Assembly: GCF_001895085.1 (NCBI RefSeq)
Contig: NZ_BDFD01000023.1
Span: forward strand, 1-36,096
DNA: 36,096 bases
Source of the DNA: Mariprofundus micogutta
Lineage (GTDB): Bacteria > Pseudomonadota > Zetaproteobacteria > Mariprofundales > Mariprofundaceae
Direction of reading: 5' to 3'
Positions within the stretch are counted from its first letter, which is position 1. Each line of letters begins with the position of its first letter. The translations under genes and the position numbers were made by a program. The notes below the pieces were generated by a model, which saw only the letters and a program-made list of their open reading frames with translations, was not told the origin of the DNA and ran no database searches. Shown here piece by piece: positions 20,349-28,568 of the stretch.

Positions 20349-22651
20349 ACCCTGATTTTTTCCTTACCCAGCCCCAGCAATACCGGGAACAGATAACAGG
20401 TGGCCAGATAACAGATCACCATGGTGGCTGCGATCAATGCGCCGAGTTTCATCTGCGGATAAAGCGCTGCTGTCAGCAACACCAGGAATCCACCGACAAC
20501 CACAAAGGTATTAAACAGGATAGCATGGCCGACACTGCGGTTAGTATTGATAACGCTATCCTCATAACTGTTCCCCGCCACGCTCTCTTCGTGGTAACGA
20601 TGCAGATAATGGATGGCAAAATCGACGCCGATTCCGAGAGCCATCGCTCCGGTCAGAGCTGTAGCTATATCAAGCGGGATACCGATATTCCCCATCATGC
20701 CATAATTGACAGTGACCGCGAGCGACACAGGAATCATGGCGATGGCTGCAATCAACAGACGTTTGAACATCCACCAGCAGAGCAGGAAGATGGCAAGTAT
20801 AGAGGTTGCAAGGGAGGCAATCTGACCATCGATGATCATTTCAGACAGACGGTGCACTGTGAAACCGGTACCGGCCCACTCCACTTTGTATCCCATATCT
20901 TCCGGGAACCAGTTGTCAGTTTTATCCTGCATCCTGCCCAACAGTGCAGCCACCACCTTGGTTTCATCCGTTTTCATATTGATCCGAATATGGGCCTGGC
21001 GATAATCGCCAGTCATAAAGGTCTCAAAATCATCGGGTGCGCCGGAAAATGAATAGAGCAGCAGGTACTGAGCTGCCATATCTGATGTTTCAGGGACACG
21101 ATTCCAGGCCGGATCATCAGCATGCAGTGCCTGATTCATTGTCTGTAGAAACTCAGCAATGGATGAGCTGTCGCCAACCATAGGATCTTTTTCAATCTCA
21201 TCCTGGAGATCGATCAAATGCTGCAGAAACTCAGGTTCCAGCAGACCATTCTCACGACCTGTATCAATCATCACATCCAGACTTGTGGTGCCGGAAAAGT
21301 GCTCATTGAGCATTTCATCTGCCTGACGCAATGGGTCACCCGGCTTGAATTGATCTACCAGTGATGCATTCACATCCAGCTTCATCGCACCGAAAACAGA
21401 AACAGCCAGCAGTATCCCGAAGAAGGCCATAATGCGCTTAGGGTGCTTTAACACAGTTACACCCAGCCATTCCACATAAGCCGAAAACAATGGTTTGCGC
21501 TCTGCATGTTTTTCTTTTTCAGGCAGCAGCATCAGTGCCGCGGGTAACAGCAGCATGGTAATCAGCAGAGCATATATAATACCGATAGCTGCAAACATAC
21601 CGAAATCACGAATTGGCGGCAGGTCTGAAGCCAGCATAGATAGAAAACCGACACCGGTGGTAACCGTCGTCATCAGCATCGGCTTCCACAGCTCGTGCAT
21701 CACTTCAACCATACGCTCTTTGTGATGAGCATAAGCCTGATGATGGGCCAGCAATCGTTCGCGACTGAGAAAATGTACGGCATCAGCAATACCGATAGCC
21801 AGAATCAGGATCGGCAGCATGGTGGTAATGGTATAGATCGGAGCACCCAGTGCAGCCATCGTTCCCAGCGTCCAGATCTCAGCCATCAACACCACTGCAA
21901 TCGGCAAGAGTACCCCGCGAGGTGTGCGGAAAGAGAGAAACAATAAAACCAGCAACAGCGCCATCACAATCGGCTGCATGCGCTTCATTTCTGCCGGCAT
22001 ATACACGCCAAACACGCCCTCGATTACCGGGCGTCCCGAGATATAGAAACGCTCTGAACCGCCACGCGCCTCCAACTCAGCCACCTTGGCTTTCATCAAA
22101 TCATAAATCTCGGCATATTGATGGCGCGAATCAGGCATAGGTCGAACTGCAAAAATGGTACCGCTGCCATCGGCAGAGACAATCACATCCTCATAAACAC
22201 CGAATTCATGCATACGTTGTTTCAGATGGTCAATTTGAGCCTGTGTTTCCGGCACATCCTCCATAAATTTTTCCACATCCAAACCAGCATCAGAGCCGCG
22301 AATATCTTTGATTGTAGCCAGAGAGAGCAGATCATTAAGCGCCAATGTGCGGAAGTGAGGTTGATCTGCCAGCCAGTCGGTTAACTCCTGAATTAATTTC
22401 AGACTAGCCGTATTATACACGCCATCTTTTTCATCATTAATGATGCCGACAATCACCAGGTCCGTGCTGCCAAAACGCTCTTCCAACACCTGCTTGTTAA
22501 TATAAGCATCACTGTGTTTGGGCAACATGGCATCCATGTCGGTTTCGATATAAATATGGCGCATCTGACTGACGGCGAGAACTGTCGCCAGCACAAGTAC
22601 AAGCAGTACCGATTTCGGATGGGTTAGAACCCAGTTAAAAAGTTTCTTCAT
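20345..22651 (-). CDS. RND/MMPL-family exporter (HAE3-like)
   Basis: An inner-membrane transporter of 768 residues. TM1 (about 10-30) is followed by a large periplasmic loop (about 35-215). A bundle of five or six helices comes next (about 220-370; LLVLLFLSFRTPRGVLLPIAVVLMAEIW and on), and the pattern is then repeated (loop about 410-610, helices about 620-760). The repeated sterol-sensing-like motifs LILAIGIADAVHFLSRE and ALGIGVDFAIHYLHRYHEE contain the conserved Asp-containing helix of the superfamily. The size and the lack of AcrB-like features point to the HAE3/MMPL branch, often involved in lipid or hopanoid-type cargo. ATG 22651 has GGGGA upstream. Cargo unknown. Confidence 0.85.
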   Translation of the reverse strand: MKKLFNWVLTHPKSVLLVLVLATVLAVSQMRHIYIETDMDAMLPKHSDAYINKQVLEERFGSTDLVIVGIINDEKDGVYNTASLKLIQELTDWLADQPHFRTLALNDLLSLATIKDIRGSDAGLDVEKFMEDVPETQAQIDHLKQRMHEFGVYEDVIVSADGSGTIFAVRPMPDSRHQYAEIYDLMKAKVAELEARGGSERFYISGRPVIEGVFGVYMPAEMKRMQPIVMALLLVLLFLSFRTPRGVLLPIAVVLMAEIWTLGTMAALGAPIYTITTMLPILILAIGIADAVHFLSRERLLAHHQAYAHHKERMVEVMHELWKPMLMTTVTTGVGFLSMLASDLPPIRDFGMFAAIGIIYALLITMLLLPAALMLLPEKEKHAERKPLFSAYVEWLGVTVLKHPKRIMAFFGILLAVSVFGAMKLDVNASLVDQFKPGDPLRQADEMLNEHFSGTTSLDVMIDTGRENGLLEPEFLQHLIDLQDEIEKDPMVGDSSSIAEFLQTMNQALHADDPAWNRVPETSDMAAQYLLLYSFSGAPDDFETFMTGDYRQAHIRINMKTDETKVVAALLGRMQDKTDNWFPEDMGYKVEWAGTGFTVHRLSEMIIDGQIASLATSILAIFLLCWWMFKRLLIAAIAMIPVSLAVTVNYGMMGNIGIPLDIATALTGAMALGIGVDFAIHYLHRYHEESVAGNSYEDSVINTNRSVGHAILFNTFVVVGGFLVLLTAALYPQMKLGALIAATMVICYLATCYLFPVLLGLGKEKIRV

Positions 22652-22696
22652 GTTATTCCCCATATACCTGAAACAGACTGAACTGTTCAGCTGTGA

Positions 22697-23497
22697 CTAT
22701 TTCGCGCGATAGCCGCGCTTGAGCATGCGTTCTGAAAATGTGCGATCAGTCAGACCAGTATTATAACGATGTTCAGAGAATGAAAGTTCTGTGCGATGGC
22801 CGGACTGTATATTTGTCATTGTACCCCGCATTGCCGTCCATACTCCATCGATCTGTTTGATCTCTTCAGATACCAGGCGTTTTAATTCTTTGCCTTTACG
22901 ATCCCAGAAATCAACGCGAATATACATGTTGATATCTTTGCGAATATAATAACGGGCATTTGAATATCCCAGGTTCTTCTTTAGCCCATCGGTTTTCGGC
23001 TCACCTTCGACAACCCACACATTATGACCATCCAATACCTCAGAACCGATCAACGTCCAGTTGTAATCCTCAAGCTCTGGTGTCTGCTTGATATCCTCGA
23101 AGGTGAAGTCGGTTCCCATGAAATAATCACCACGGTCCGAGGACGAGATACGACGCACTTTTTTCAGGGCTGGAAGGTAAAGCCACTGGTCATCATCCTT
23201 AGCAATGCCATCATAGTCCCAGGTCAACAGAGCTGTATCACGCACATTCGACGGTGCCAGAAAATAGGTGATCGATTTACTGTCCTTAGCGTAATCCTTG
23301 CGAAACGAAATCATCTCACGTTCACGCACATTGCCTCGGCGGTCAATCAGGCGCTGCTTCATTTTCTGAATCAGGTCATCACCATCATCCCGCGCATCCA
23401 CTTGCTGCATAATCTCCAGTCCGCCTGATTCCCCACTATAGACCGGTGCTACAAAAAACATCGTTGCACTTAGAATCAACAAACCAATCACCTTCAT
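22697..23497 (-). CDS. Outer-membrane lipoprotein-sorting (LolA-like) protein
   Basis: A periplasmic protein of 266 residues with a signal peptide (MKVIGLLILSATMFFVAPVY). The body matches the LolA-like family commonly paired with RND exporters: KQRLIDRRGNVREREM, SNVRDTALLTWDYDG, DQWLYLPALKKVRRISSSDR and GDYFMGTDFTFEDI. WVVEGEPK and NMYIRVDFWDRKGKELKRL follow. The fold is thought to bind acyl chains in a half-barrel. GAGGAGG lies 6 nt before the ATG. It is encoded directly before the exporter, so a periplasmic shuttle role is inferred. Confidence 0.82.
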   Translation of the reverse strand: MKVIGLLILSATMFFVAPVYSGESGGLEIMQQVDARDDGDDLIQKMKQRLIDRRGNVREREMISFRKDYAKDSKSITYFLAPSNVRDTALLTWDYDGIAKDDDQWLYLPALKKVRRISSSDRGDYFMGTDFTFEDIKQTPELEDYNWTLIGSEVLDGHNVWVVEGEPKTDGLKKNLGYSNARYYIRKDINMYIRVDFWDRKGKELKRLVSEEIKQIDGVWTAMRGTMTNIQSGHRTELSFSEHRYNTGLTDRTFSERMLKRGYRAK

Positions 23498-23513
23498 TCT
23501 ATCCTCCTCTGTA

Positions 23514-23921
23514 TCAACGACGTACTAATTGACGAAAAACCAGCATTGATATCACTGTCCAGATTGTCGAGCGCAGTGTCATGGCTACAACCGTTCGCAT
23601 CTCGTAAGCGCCATCAGTAAATATGTACAGCCCAAATGCTGCGAGCACCAATAACGTTGAGGCTGCAATCAGCATGGAAACGCCTGCAGCCCAGGGTTTT
23701 CGAAAGGCAATGCCCACACCGGCAATCAGATAAATAAAACCGGCAGTGAAATTAAACCAGAGGACAAATGGGACATAATCTCCGGCTGCAATTCGATAGC
23801 TCTCATCACCGAATAGCACTTGGCCGCCGGATTTTAGTGTCATAATTCCAAACAGCACGGCAACCAATGCCGCAACATACATCATTACCTTGCTGGCAGT
23901 AGCAGGCTCTTGTTCTGACAT
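23514..23921 (-). CDS. Four-helix membrane protein of unknown function
   Basis: 135 residues with four hydrophobic segments (about 13-33, 48-72, 78-100, 108-130), a short polar N-terminus and a basic C-terminus (FRQLVRR). The overall layout resembles small DoxX-like proteins, but I see no diagnostic motif. It sits 16 nt before the LolA-like gene and 12 nt after the DUF2892 gene, so it belongs to the MarR-headed cluster. Confidence 0.65.
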   Translation of the reverse strand: MSEQEPATASKVMMYVAALVAVLFGIMTLKSGGQVLFGDESYRIAAGDYVPFVLWFNFTAGFIYLIAGVGIAFRKPWAAGVSMLIAASTLLVLAAFGLYIFTDGAYEMRTVVAMTLRSTIWTVISMLVFRQLVRR

Positions 23922-23933
23922 ATTTACAGGCTA

Positions 23934-24167
23934 TTAGCTTGCACAGGTACCGCACGCACCACCGGGCTTCACACCCAGTTTGATCAGGATTTTCTCCATC
24001 AGGCACCAACGGGTAAAGCCTGACTGGAACAGGTTTGCACCGACAAACAGGGTAAACCATAACCACGTAGGTTCATTCAATACGCTGCCGTTATACACCG
24101 AACTCAAAAACACCGACAACATGATAAAAAATCCTGCAATAATTCGAATTACTCTTTCTGTAGTCAT
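23934..24167 (-). CDS. DUF2892 small membrane protein
   Basis: 77 residues. It matches the DUF2892 pattern: TERVIRIIAGFFIMLSVFLS, a turn, then WLWFTLFVGANLFQSGFTRWCLMEKIL and the ending KLGVKPGGACGTC. Two membrane helices are expected. The Cys after TRW and the C-terminal CGTC are typical of this family, which is often linked to rhodanese/YgaP proteins, although no rhodanese domain is present here. AAGGAGAG lies 4 nt before the ATG. It is the first gene after marR. Confidence 0.8.
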   Translation of the reverse strand: MTTERVIRIIAGFFIMLSVFLSSVYNGSVLNEPTWLWFTLFVGANLFQSGFTRWCLMEKILIKLGVKPGGACGTCAS

Positions 24168-24210
24168 TTTTCTCTCCTTTTTATTAGTAAGTTTTTAAAT
24201 TGATTTCTCT

Positions 24211-24666
24211 TTATCGAATACTGATCAGTTTGTCTGATATATGTTTCAGTGTTTTGATTGCGATAGCTTTCTCTTCAGCCGGAATATCACTAAGCACTTC
24301 CTGCTGAAAACTGCGCACCAATGGAACCATCACTGCCAGTGCCTGATTCCCCGCTTCGGTCAATGCAATTCGAAAACAGCGCCGGTCTTCCTGACACGAT
24401 TTTCGCTCAACCAGAGCTTTTTTAACCAAGCCGTCTATACGCCGGGTGATGGTAGTTTTATCACGCATCGTCAAAGCCGCTATTTCAACCTGAGTCATCG
24501 GCCCCTGTTTCATCAAGCGAAATAAAATGGAGAAATCCTGAGCTGACAATGAATAAGCATTGGCAGCAAAACGCCTGGCAATCTCTTCTGTCATCAGGAA
24601 CGCCGTGCGATTCACATTCAGACCAATGGCCTGTTCCAGCTGAAAATCCAGTATTGATTCGCTCAT
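24211..24666 (-). CDS. MarR-family transcriptional regulator
   Basis: 151 residues from ATG 24666, which has AGGAGAG 4 nt upstream; the reading frame stays open to 24699 but without a ribosome binding site. The winged helix is visible in SAQDFSILFRLMKQGPMTQVEIAALTMRDKTTITRRIDGLVKKALVERK, with a wing containing SCQEDRRCFRIALTEAG. MarR proteins bind palindromic operators as dimers and usually release DNA on binding small phenolic or lipophilic ligands. A large palindrome lies just upstream over its own promoter. It probably regulates itself and the export genes that follow. Confidence 0.88.
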   Translation of the reverse strand: MSESILDFQLEQAIGLNVNRTAFLMTEEIARRFAANAYSLSAQDFSILFRLMKQGPMTQVEIAALTMRDKTTITRRIDGLVKKALVERKSCQEDRRCFRIALTEAGNQALAVMVPLVRSFQQEVLSDIPAEEKAIAIKTLKHISDKLISIR

Positions 24667-24696
24667 ATTTCTCTCCTGTGGTGCGCACACTACCCA

Positions 24697-24721
24697 CAAT
24701 TGTTGTATTATACAACTATTG
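24697..24721. promoter_or_regulatory. MarR-type palindromic operator over the marR promoter
   Basis: A 25-bp inverted repeat centred at 24709 is symmetrical except for one T/T pair. Its core is GTTGTATTATACAAC at 24702-24716. It lies 31 nt upstream of the marR ATG, and on the minus strand its centre contains a TATAAT -10 hexamer. A repressor bound here would block that promoter. It is also 67 nt upstream of rlmJ on the other strand. Confidence 0.75.
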
Positions 24722-24787
24722 TTATATGCATCTTTATTTTAACATGCTCTGCTATGCATGATCGGATAATCCATTCAGAGTGCGCTA

Positions 24788-25633
24788 ATGCTCAGCTATC
24801 AGCACACCTACCACGCAGGAAATCATGCCGACGTATTGAAACATATCATCCTCGGTGATGTTGTGAGCGGGATGTTCAACAAGGAAGCGCCGCTGTTTAT
24901 GCTTGATGCCTTTGCCAGCCGCGGTATTTATAATCTGAATTCAGATGAAGCATTAAAGAACAGGGAGTTTGATACCGGCGTTGGCAAACTCTGGCCAAGG
25001 CGCAACCAGAAAAGTCCGGAGGGAGTGGCTCGCTGGTTCAAACTGATCGCATCCGGCAACCAGGATGGAGGGTTTTCACGTTTTCCCGGCTCAACAGCTC
25101 TGCTGCATGAGATGTGCCGCGAATTCGATCGCCTTAGCGCCTGTGACCTGCACCCGCAGGAGTTCGACGGTTTGCGCCGCTCTTTTCAAGCCAATCGCCG
25201 TTTTTCCCTGCTCAAACGTGATGCCTTTGAAGCCTTGAAAGCACTACTGCCACCAAAAGAAAAACGCGGCCTGATCTTTCTCGACCCTTCCTACGAAGTA
25301 AAAGATGAATACCGTCAAATCGCCAAAGCCGTAGTCGATGCCCATCGTCGCTTTGCCACCGGTGTCTATGTCATCTGGTACCCGATTCTGCCTGCAGGGC
25401 GCCACCATGAACTGTTCAATGACCTGAAACGATCAGGCATTCGCAAAATCCTGCGCGTGGAACTGGATTGCGCTGATACATTCCCCGACATGCAGATGAG
25501 CGGGTCCGGCATGCTGATTGTCAACCCTCCCTGGCATGCACAACATGCCATAAAAAATTCATTGAACTGGGTTTCTGAAAAACTCACTGACGGCAATGGA
25601 CTGACGCAGCTTAACTGGCTGGTGCCGGAATAA
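24788..25633 (+). CDS. rlmJ: 23S rRNA (adenine-2030-N6)-methyltransferase RlmJ
   Basis: The enzyme methylates A2030 of 23S rRNA using SAM. It is 281 residues, the usual length. The N-terminus MLSYQHTYHAGNHADVLKH is diagnostic. DAFASRGIYNL follows, and the catalytic motif reads FLDPSYEVKDEY near residue 160, where E. coli has DPPYE. FATGVYVIWYPI and a C-terminal GSGMLIVNPPW are also conserved. It is transcribed divergently from marR. A Ser in place of the second Pro of DPPY is a modest variation. Confidence 0.93.
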   Translation: MLSYQHTYHAGNHADVLKHIILGDVVSGMFNKEAPLFMLDAFASRGIYNLNSDEALKNREFDTGVGKLWPRRNQKSPEGVARWFKLIASGNQDGGFSRFPGSTALLHEMCREFDRLSACDLHPQEFDGLRRSFQANRRFSLLKRDAFEALKALLPPKEKRGLIFLDPSYEVKDEYRQIAKAVVDAHRRFATGVYVIWYPILPAGRHHELFNDLKRSGIRKILRVELDCADTFPDMQMSGSGMLIVNPPWHAQHAIKNSLNWVSEKLTDGNGLTQLNWLVPE

Positions 25634-25680
25634 ACGAACCTCTGTTATCCACAGAACCTCTCTATTTAAGAGATTGGTTA

Positions 25681-25962
25681 TTACTTATACAAACAGAGAT
25701 AGGCCGTCTGCCCTTTCACACGCACACCGAATGCCTGATCGGCCTCAACCATAAACTCGTCACCTGCTACAAAGCTCATCCATGCATCGGCACCCGGCAA
25801 TTTCACATCCATAGCACCTGATGTGACCGACATAATCTCTTTGCAGGATGTGCCGAACTCGTATTCGCCTTCGGCCATCACACCAACTGTTGCTGGCCCT
25901 TCTGCCGTTTCAAATGCAATCGATTTTACTTTACCGTCAAAATATTCATTGGTTTTAAACAT
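25681..25962 (-). CDS. ppnP: Pyrimidine/purine nucleoside phosphorylase PpnP (DUF1255)
   Basis: A 93-residue cupin-type protein of the PpnP family, which phosphorolyses several nucleosides to base and ribose 1-phosphate. Family landmarks are [34 protein letters not shown] near the N-terminus, [16 protein letters not shown], and [13 protein letters not shown], ending AYLCLYK. The length matches the family. It converges with rlmJ. The 47-nt gap between them holds only a weak imperfect hairpin. Confidence 0.92.
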   Translation of the reverse strand: MFKTNEYFDGKVKSIAFETAEGPATVGVMAEGEYEFGTSCKEIMSVTSGAMDVKLPGADAWMSFVAGDEFMVEADQAFGVRVKGQTAYLCLYK

Positions 25963-26052
25963 ATAATCTCCTTATTCAAAATAAACTAATATAGTCAGAA
26001 TATCCGCGCAGACCATTTGGCCTGCCAAAATCAAACACTGTTCCTCTTCATA

Positions 26053-26721
26053 TCATGCCTGTTCAGAGCGCCGCATATAGATAGTGAAATCATCCGCAAG
26101 ATAATCGGTTCGCAACTGACAAGCCGGTGTGATTTTTTTACAGAAACTGAATACTGCGTCCACATCATAGGCAATCAATTCGAGAAGTGATGCAGCATCA
26201 ATATTTCGATGATCCAGCATATTAAAAGCCACGCCATTGCGACAAAGCTTGAACATTCTATCAATCACTCGCATAGCATATTCTCCGTCATCATGCAGAT
26301 CCCAGTTCAACGTACCCGACAGAACTATCCAGTCAAAACTCTCTGGAGCCCAATCAAAATCGAACACCTCTCCTTGAAGTAATTTCAGTCCCGGATTCAT
26401 CTCCAGTCCTTTGGCGAGAATATCAGGTGACAAATCGATGCCGGTATAATCCACCGGCAGCCCCTTTCCATTCAACCAGCTATAGAGATCGCCAAAGCCA
26501 CAACCCACATCTAGCAGAGAATCCCAAGGACGAATACCAATCTCGGCAAGTGCCTCGAACCGAATCTTCTGCCCTCCGCGAGATTCCCAATACAGCGCTT
26601 CGGAAGAATAACCAAAGTAAGACACGCTATCCCTGTGTCTCTCGATCATCTCCTTTCGCTGACCTGCATCCATACCTGGAACTACGTCGCTCTCGCCAAA
26701 GGGTAAATACACTCTTCTCAT
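26053..26721 (-). CDS. Class I SAM-dependent methyltransferase
   Basis: About 222 residues. The SAM-binding motif I is LLDVGCGFGDLYSWL near residue 70, followed by the acidic motif II in VDYTGIDLSPDIL and motif IV-like DWIVLSGTLNWDLHD. The N-terminal RHRDSVSYFGYSSEALYW is not diagnostic for a substrate, and the C-terminus ends FTIYMRRSEQA. It could act on a small molecule or a lipid. The start is uncertain: ATG 26721 or a GTG at 26730, neither with a good ribosome binding site. Confidence 0.75.
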   Translation of the reverse strand: MRRVYLPFGESDVVPGMDAGQRKEMIERHRDSVSYFGYSSEALYWESRGGQKIRFEALAEIGIRPWDSLLDVGCGFGDLYSWLNGKGLPVDYTGIDLSPDILAKGLEMNPGLKLLQGEVFDFDWAPESFDWIVLSGTLNWDLHDDGEYAMRVIDRMFKLCRNGVAFNMLDHRNIDAASLLELIAYDVDAVFSFCKKITPACQLRTDYLADDFTIYMRRSEQA

Positions 26722-26840
26722 GGCTGCCACTCTATGCCAAGCGAAGATCTATTGACCACCAAAAGCCGTCTCATCTTCGTTGTTGAAGCGATACGCAACG
26801 CCCTCCATAGTTCAGCACCAATAAATCTGAGGTTGTCCAA

Positions 26841-27878
26841 ATGAAACGTATCCCCGCAAATTCCACATCCGCCACTAAAGGCCATGAACTGGTATCATCT
26901 CTTCAGAACCGCTTTGTAAGCGGTTTGGAAACACTGGCTAGTACTCTGGGAAGCAATCAGCGTTTCTCACCCGTCGAATGGTTCCGTGATGGGGGGAGGC
27001 ACGGTGGCGGTATCCGTTATGAAAGCGCCGATGGTGATCTGTTCGGGCGCGGTTCAGTCAATGTTTCACAGGTCCACTACGATGATAATCCGGAGAAAAA
27101 ACTGGGCTCAGCCTCAGCCATCTCCACGATCATTCATCCGAAGAATCCACTGGCTCCATCAGTACACATCCATATAAGCTGGACCGAAATGAAAAATGGC
27201 AAAGGTTACTGGCGCATGATGGCAGACCTGAATCCATCCAATGAAAATCCCGCTCATACATTACAGTTTCTTGATGCCATGAAGGAAGCTGCCCCCAACT
27301 GTTATGATGAAGCTGTTGCACAAGGGAATCGCTATTTCTTTATTCCCGCACTCGGCCGCCATCGCGGCGTTGCTCATTTCTATCTGGAAAACTACCGCAC
27401 CGGAAATGCCGATGCCGATTACGCACTGGCTAAAACGATAGGTGAAGCAGCCATTGACACCTATCTCGAAATTCTCACGCAGGCTTTGCAGAATCCAGCC
27501 AAGGCCACAGACGTTGAGCAAGCGGCACAACTTGCCTACCACACACTCTATTTCTTCCAGGTTTTGACACTGGATCGGGGTACTACCACCGGTCTTCTGG
27601 TTCATGATCAGAACGATGTAGGCATCATGGGTTCACTACCTGCCCTGGTTGATCGTAAGCTTCTGGCTTCATGGATCGAGCGCATGCAAGCTCCTCAGAA
27701 CAGACTTCTGGAAGCTCTGGTTGCCGCATTACCCGGGACTTCGCCCGCGCTGGTAGATGAAGCAGTGAAACAAAAACTCGCTGAAGTGGTTCGTTCTCAT
27801 TATCGGAGACATCCGGAAGCGATTGAGATGCAAGCATCAGGCAACTTCATTCCACCGACAGTTAAGAATCACAGCTGA
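26841..27878 (+). CDS. Divergent coproporphyrinogen III oxidase (HemF) family protein
   Basis: 345 residues, longer than the usual roughly 300. The family outline is present: WFRDGGRHGGGIRYESADGDLFGRGSVNVSQVHY matches the HemF N-terminal sheet. NPLAPSVHIHISW matches NPxAPTxHxNxR, and DRGTTTGL...GIMGSLPALVDR matches the C-terminal strand before the last helix. The hallmark WFGGGxDLTPYY is instead YWRMMADLNPSNENP, and the H...K/F-DD loop is altered to HFYLENYRTG. HemF decarboxylates coproporphyrinogen III aerobically in haem synthesis. Here the function may be altered, so I do not assign hemF outright. Confidence 0.7.
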   Translation: MKRIPANSTSATKGHELVSSLQNRFVSGLETLASTLGSNQRFSPVEWFRDGGRHGGGIRYESADGDLFGRGSVNVSQVHYDDNPEKKLGSASAISTIIHPKNPLAPSVHIHISWTEMKNGKGYWRMMADLNPSNENPAHTLQFLDAMKEAAPNCYDEAVAQGNRYFFIPALGRHRGVAHFYLENYRTGNADADYALAKTIGEAAIDTYLEILTQALQNPAKATDVEQAAQLAYHTLYFFQVLTLDRGTTTGLLVHDQNDVGIMGSLPALVDRKLLASWIERMQAPQNRLLEALVAALPGTSPALVDEAVKQKLAEVVRSHYRRHPEAIEMQASGNFIPPTVKNHS

Positions 27879-27940
27879 TAACACAAAACCCAGTCCTCTG
27901 GTACTGGCATCCATCATCTATGCCCTACAGCAGACATGGC

Positions 27941-28149
27941 TCGTTGCACTGGTCTTGTGACTTATAAAAACCGGGCCGATGTTTACTAAACGGGAGCTAA
28001 TATCCCCGGATTGTGTGAACCCCTTAAAACTGGGATACCTGATATCAGGATGCGCCGCCCCCTTACGATCAGGGTTCAGTGTATAGGTCACAACATCAGT
28101 GCAGTGGCAACAATTCAAGCCTGCCATCCTCCCCCCCTCCCTGGCAGGT
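27941..28149 (+). ncRNA. Structured RNA element, copy A (probably decayed)
   Basis: First of three related elements. A 22-position closing helix pairs 27945-27966 with 28082-28103, with one C/C mismatch and two G-U pairs. Inside, ACTAAAC (27985-27991) faces GTTCAGT (28074-28080) with one A/C mismatch. A CCC/GGG hairpin lies at 28021-28034 and a CCCT/AGGG hairpin near 28060-28074. The terminator-like hairpin GCCTGCC/GGCAGGT (28119-28149) has a C-rich loop but no U tract. The -10 box seen before the other copies reads CAGACA here. I infer a degenerate copy. It lies after the HemF-like gene and shares no coding potential with the other copies. Confidence 0.65.
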
Positions 28150-28230
28150 CTGTATGTTTGAAATGCAAGCCAGATCTCTAACATGAATGGGCGATGCGGC
28201 TTGACGACAACAGCATGATGTTGTAGGTTG

Positions 28231-28236
28231 TATACA
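28231..28236 (+). promoter_or_regulatory. -10 box of RNA element copy B
   Basis: TATACA lies 4-5 nt before the first helix base, at the same distance as TATACA at 32824-32829 before copy C. No convincing -35 box is at normal spacing; TTGACG at 28201 is 24 nt away. Confidence 0.45.
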
Positions 28237-28239
28237 AGT

Positions 28240-28454
28240 TCGTTGCACTGGCGTTGTGGCTTATAAAGGTGAGCCGATGCGCACTGAACGGGAGCTTCTA
28301 TATTCTGATTGTGTGAGTCCCCTGCGGGATACCTAATGTCAGAATGCAGCGCCCACCTTAACGTAAAGGGTTCAGGACATTATAGGCCACAATGCCAGTG
28401 CAATGACTCAATTCCCAAAGGCCTGCCCCCTCCCTCCTCGGCAGGCCTTTTAGT
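28240..28454 (+). ncRNA. Structured RNA element, copy B
   Basis: The closing helix 28241-28265 / 28381-28405 pairs at all 25 positions with three G-U pairs. Against copies A and C it shows two full compensatory changes: C28252-G28394 replaces U-A, and G28259-C28387 replaces A-U. Inner helices are CTGAAC/GTTCAG (28284-28289 / 28370-28375), ATTCTGA/TCAGAAT (28302-28308 / 28339-28345), TCCC/GGGA (28318-28329) and CCTT/AAGG (28356-28369). An 11-bp terminator stem follows (28417-28427 / 28440-28450) with loop CCCTCCCTCCTC and a T-rich end. The highly conserved unpaired segments are GAACGGGAGCT and GATTGTGTGA. Confidence 0.75.
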
Positions 28455-28568
28455 ATTTAATCAATAAAATGCTATGGACCAAACATCGGTAATAACCATG
28501 GCTGACTCACCCACTATGTATCTTTCAAAAGACTGCGCAAAGCTCTGACAGGGCTAATTTTTACTTCA

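Noticed and set aside
20276-21052. 258-codon plus-strand frame across the RND gene
   Set aside because: It is antisense to a clear MMPL/RND exporter with well-placed motifs, and its composition (His/Gln-rich) is typical of a shadow frame.
25645-25653. TTATCCACA, a perfect DnaA box, between rlmJ and ppnP
   Set aside because: It is a single box with no cluster, no AT-rich unwinding region and no dnaA/dnaN neighbours, so it is more likely chance than an origin.
27918-28184. Minus-strand 88-codon open frame across RNA copy A, sharing HPDIRYP with a 106-codon frame across copy C (32755-33075)
   Set aside because: The similarity comes from the shared RNA element. Copy B has no equivalent frame, the frames have no ribosome binding sites, and the conserved changes follow RNA pairing instead of codon positions.
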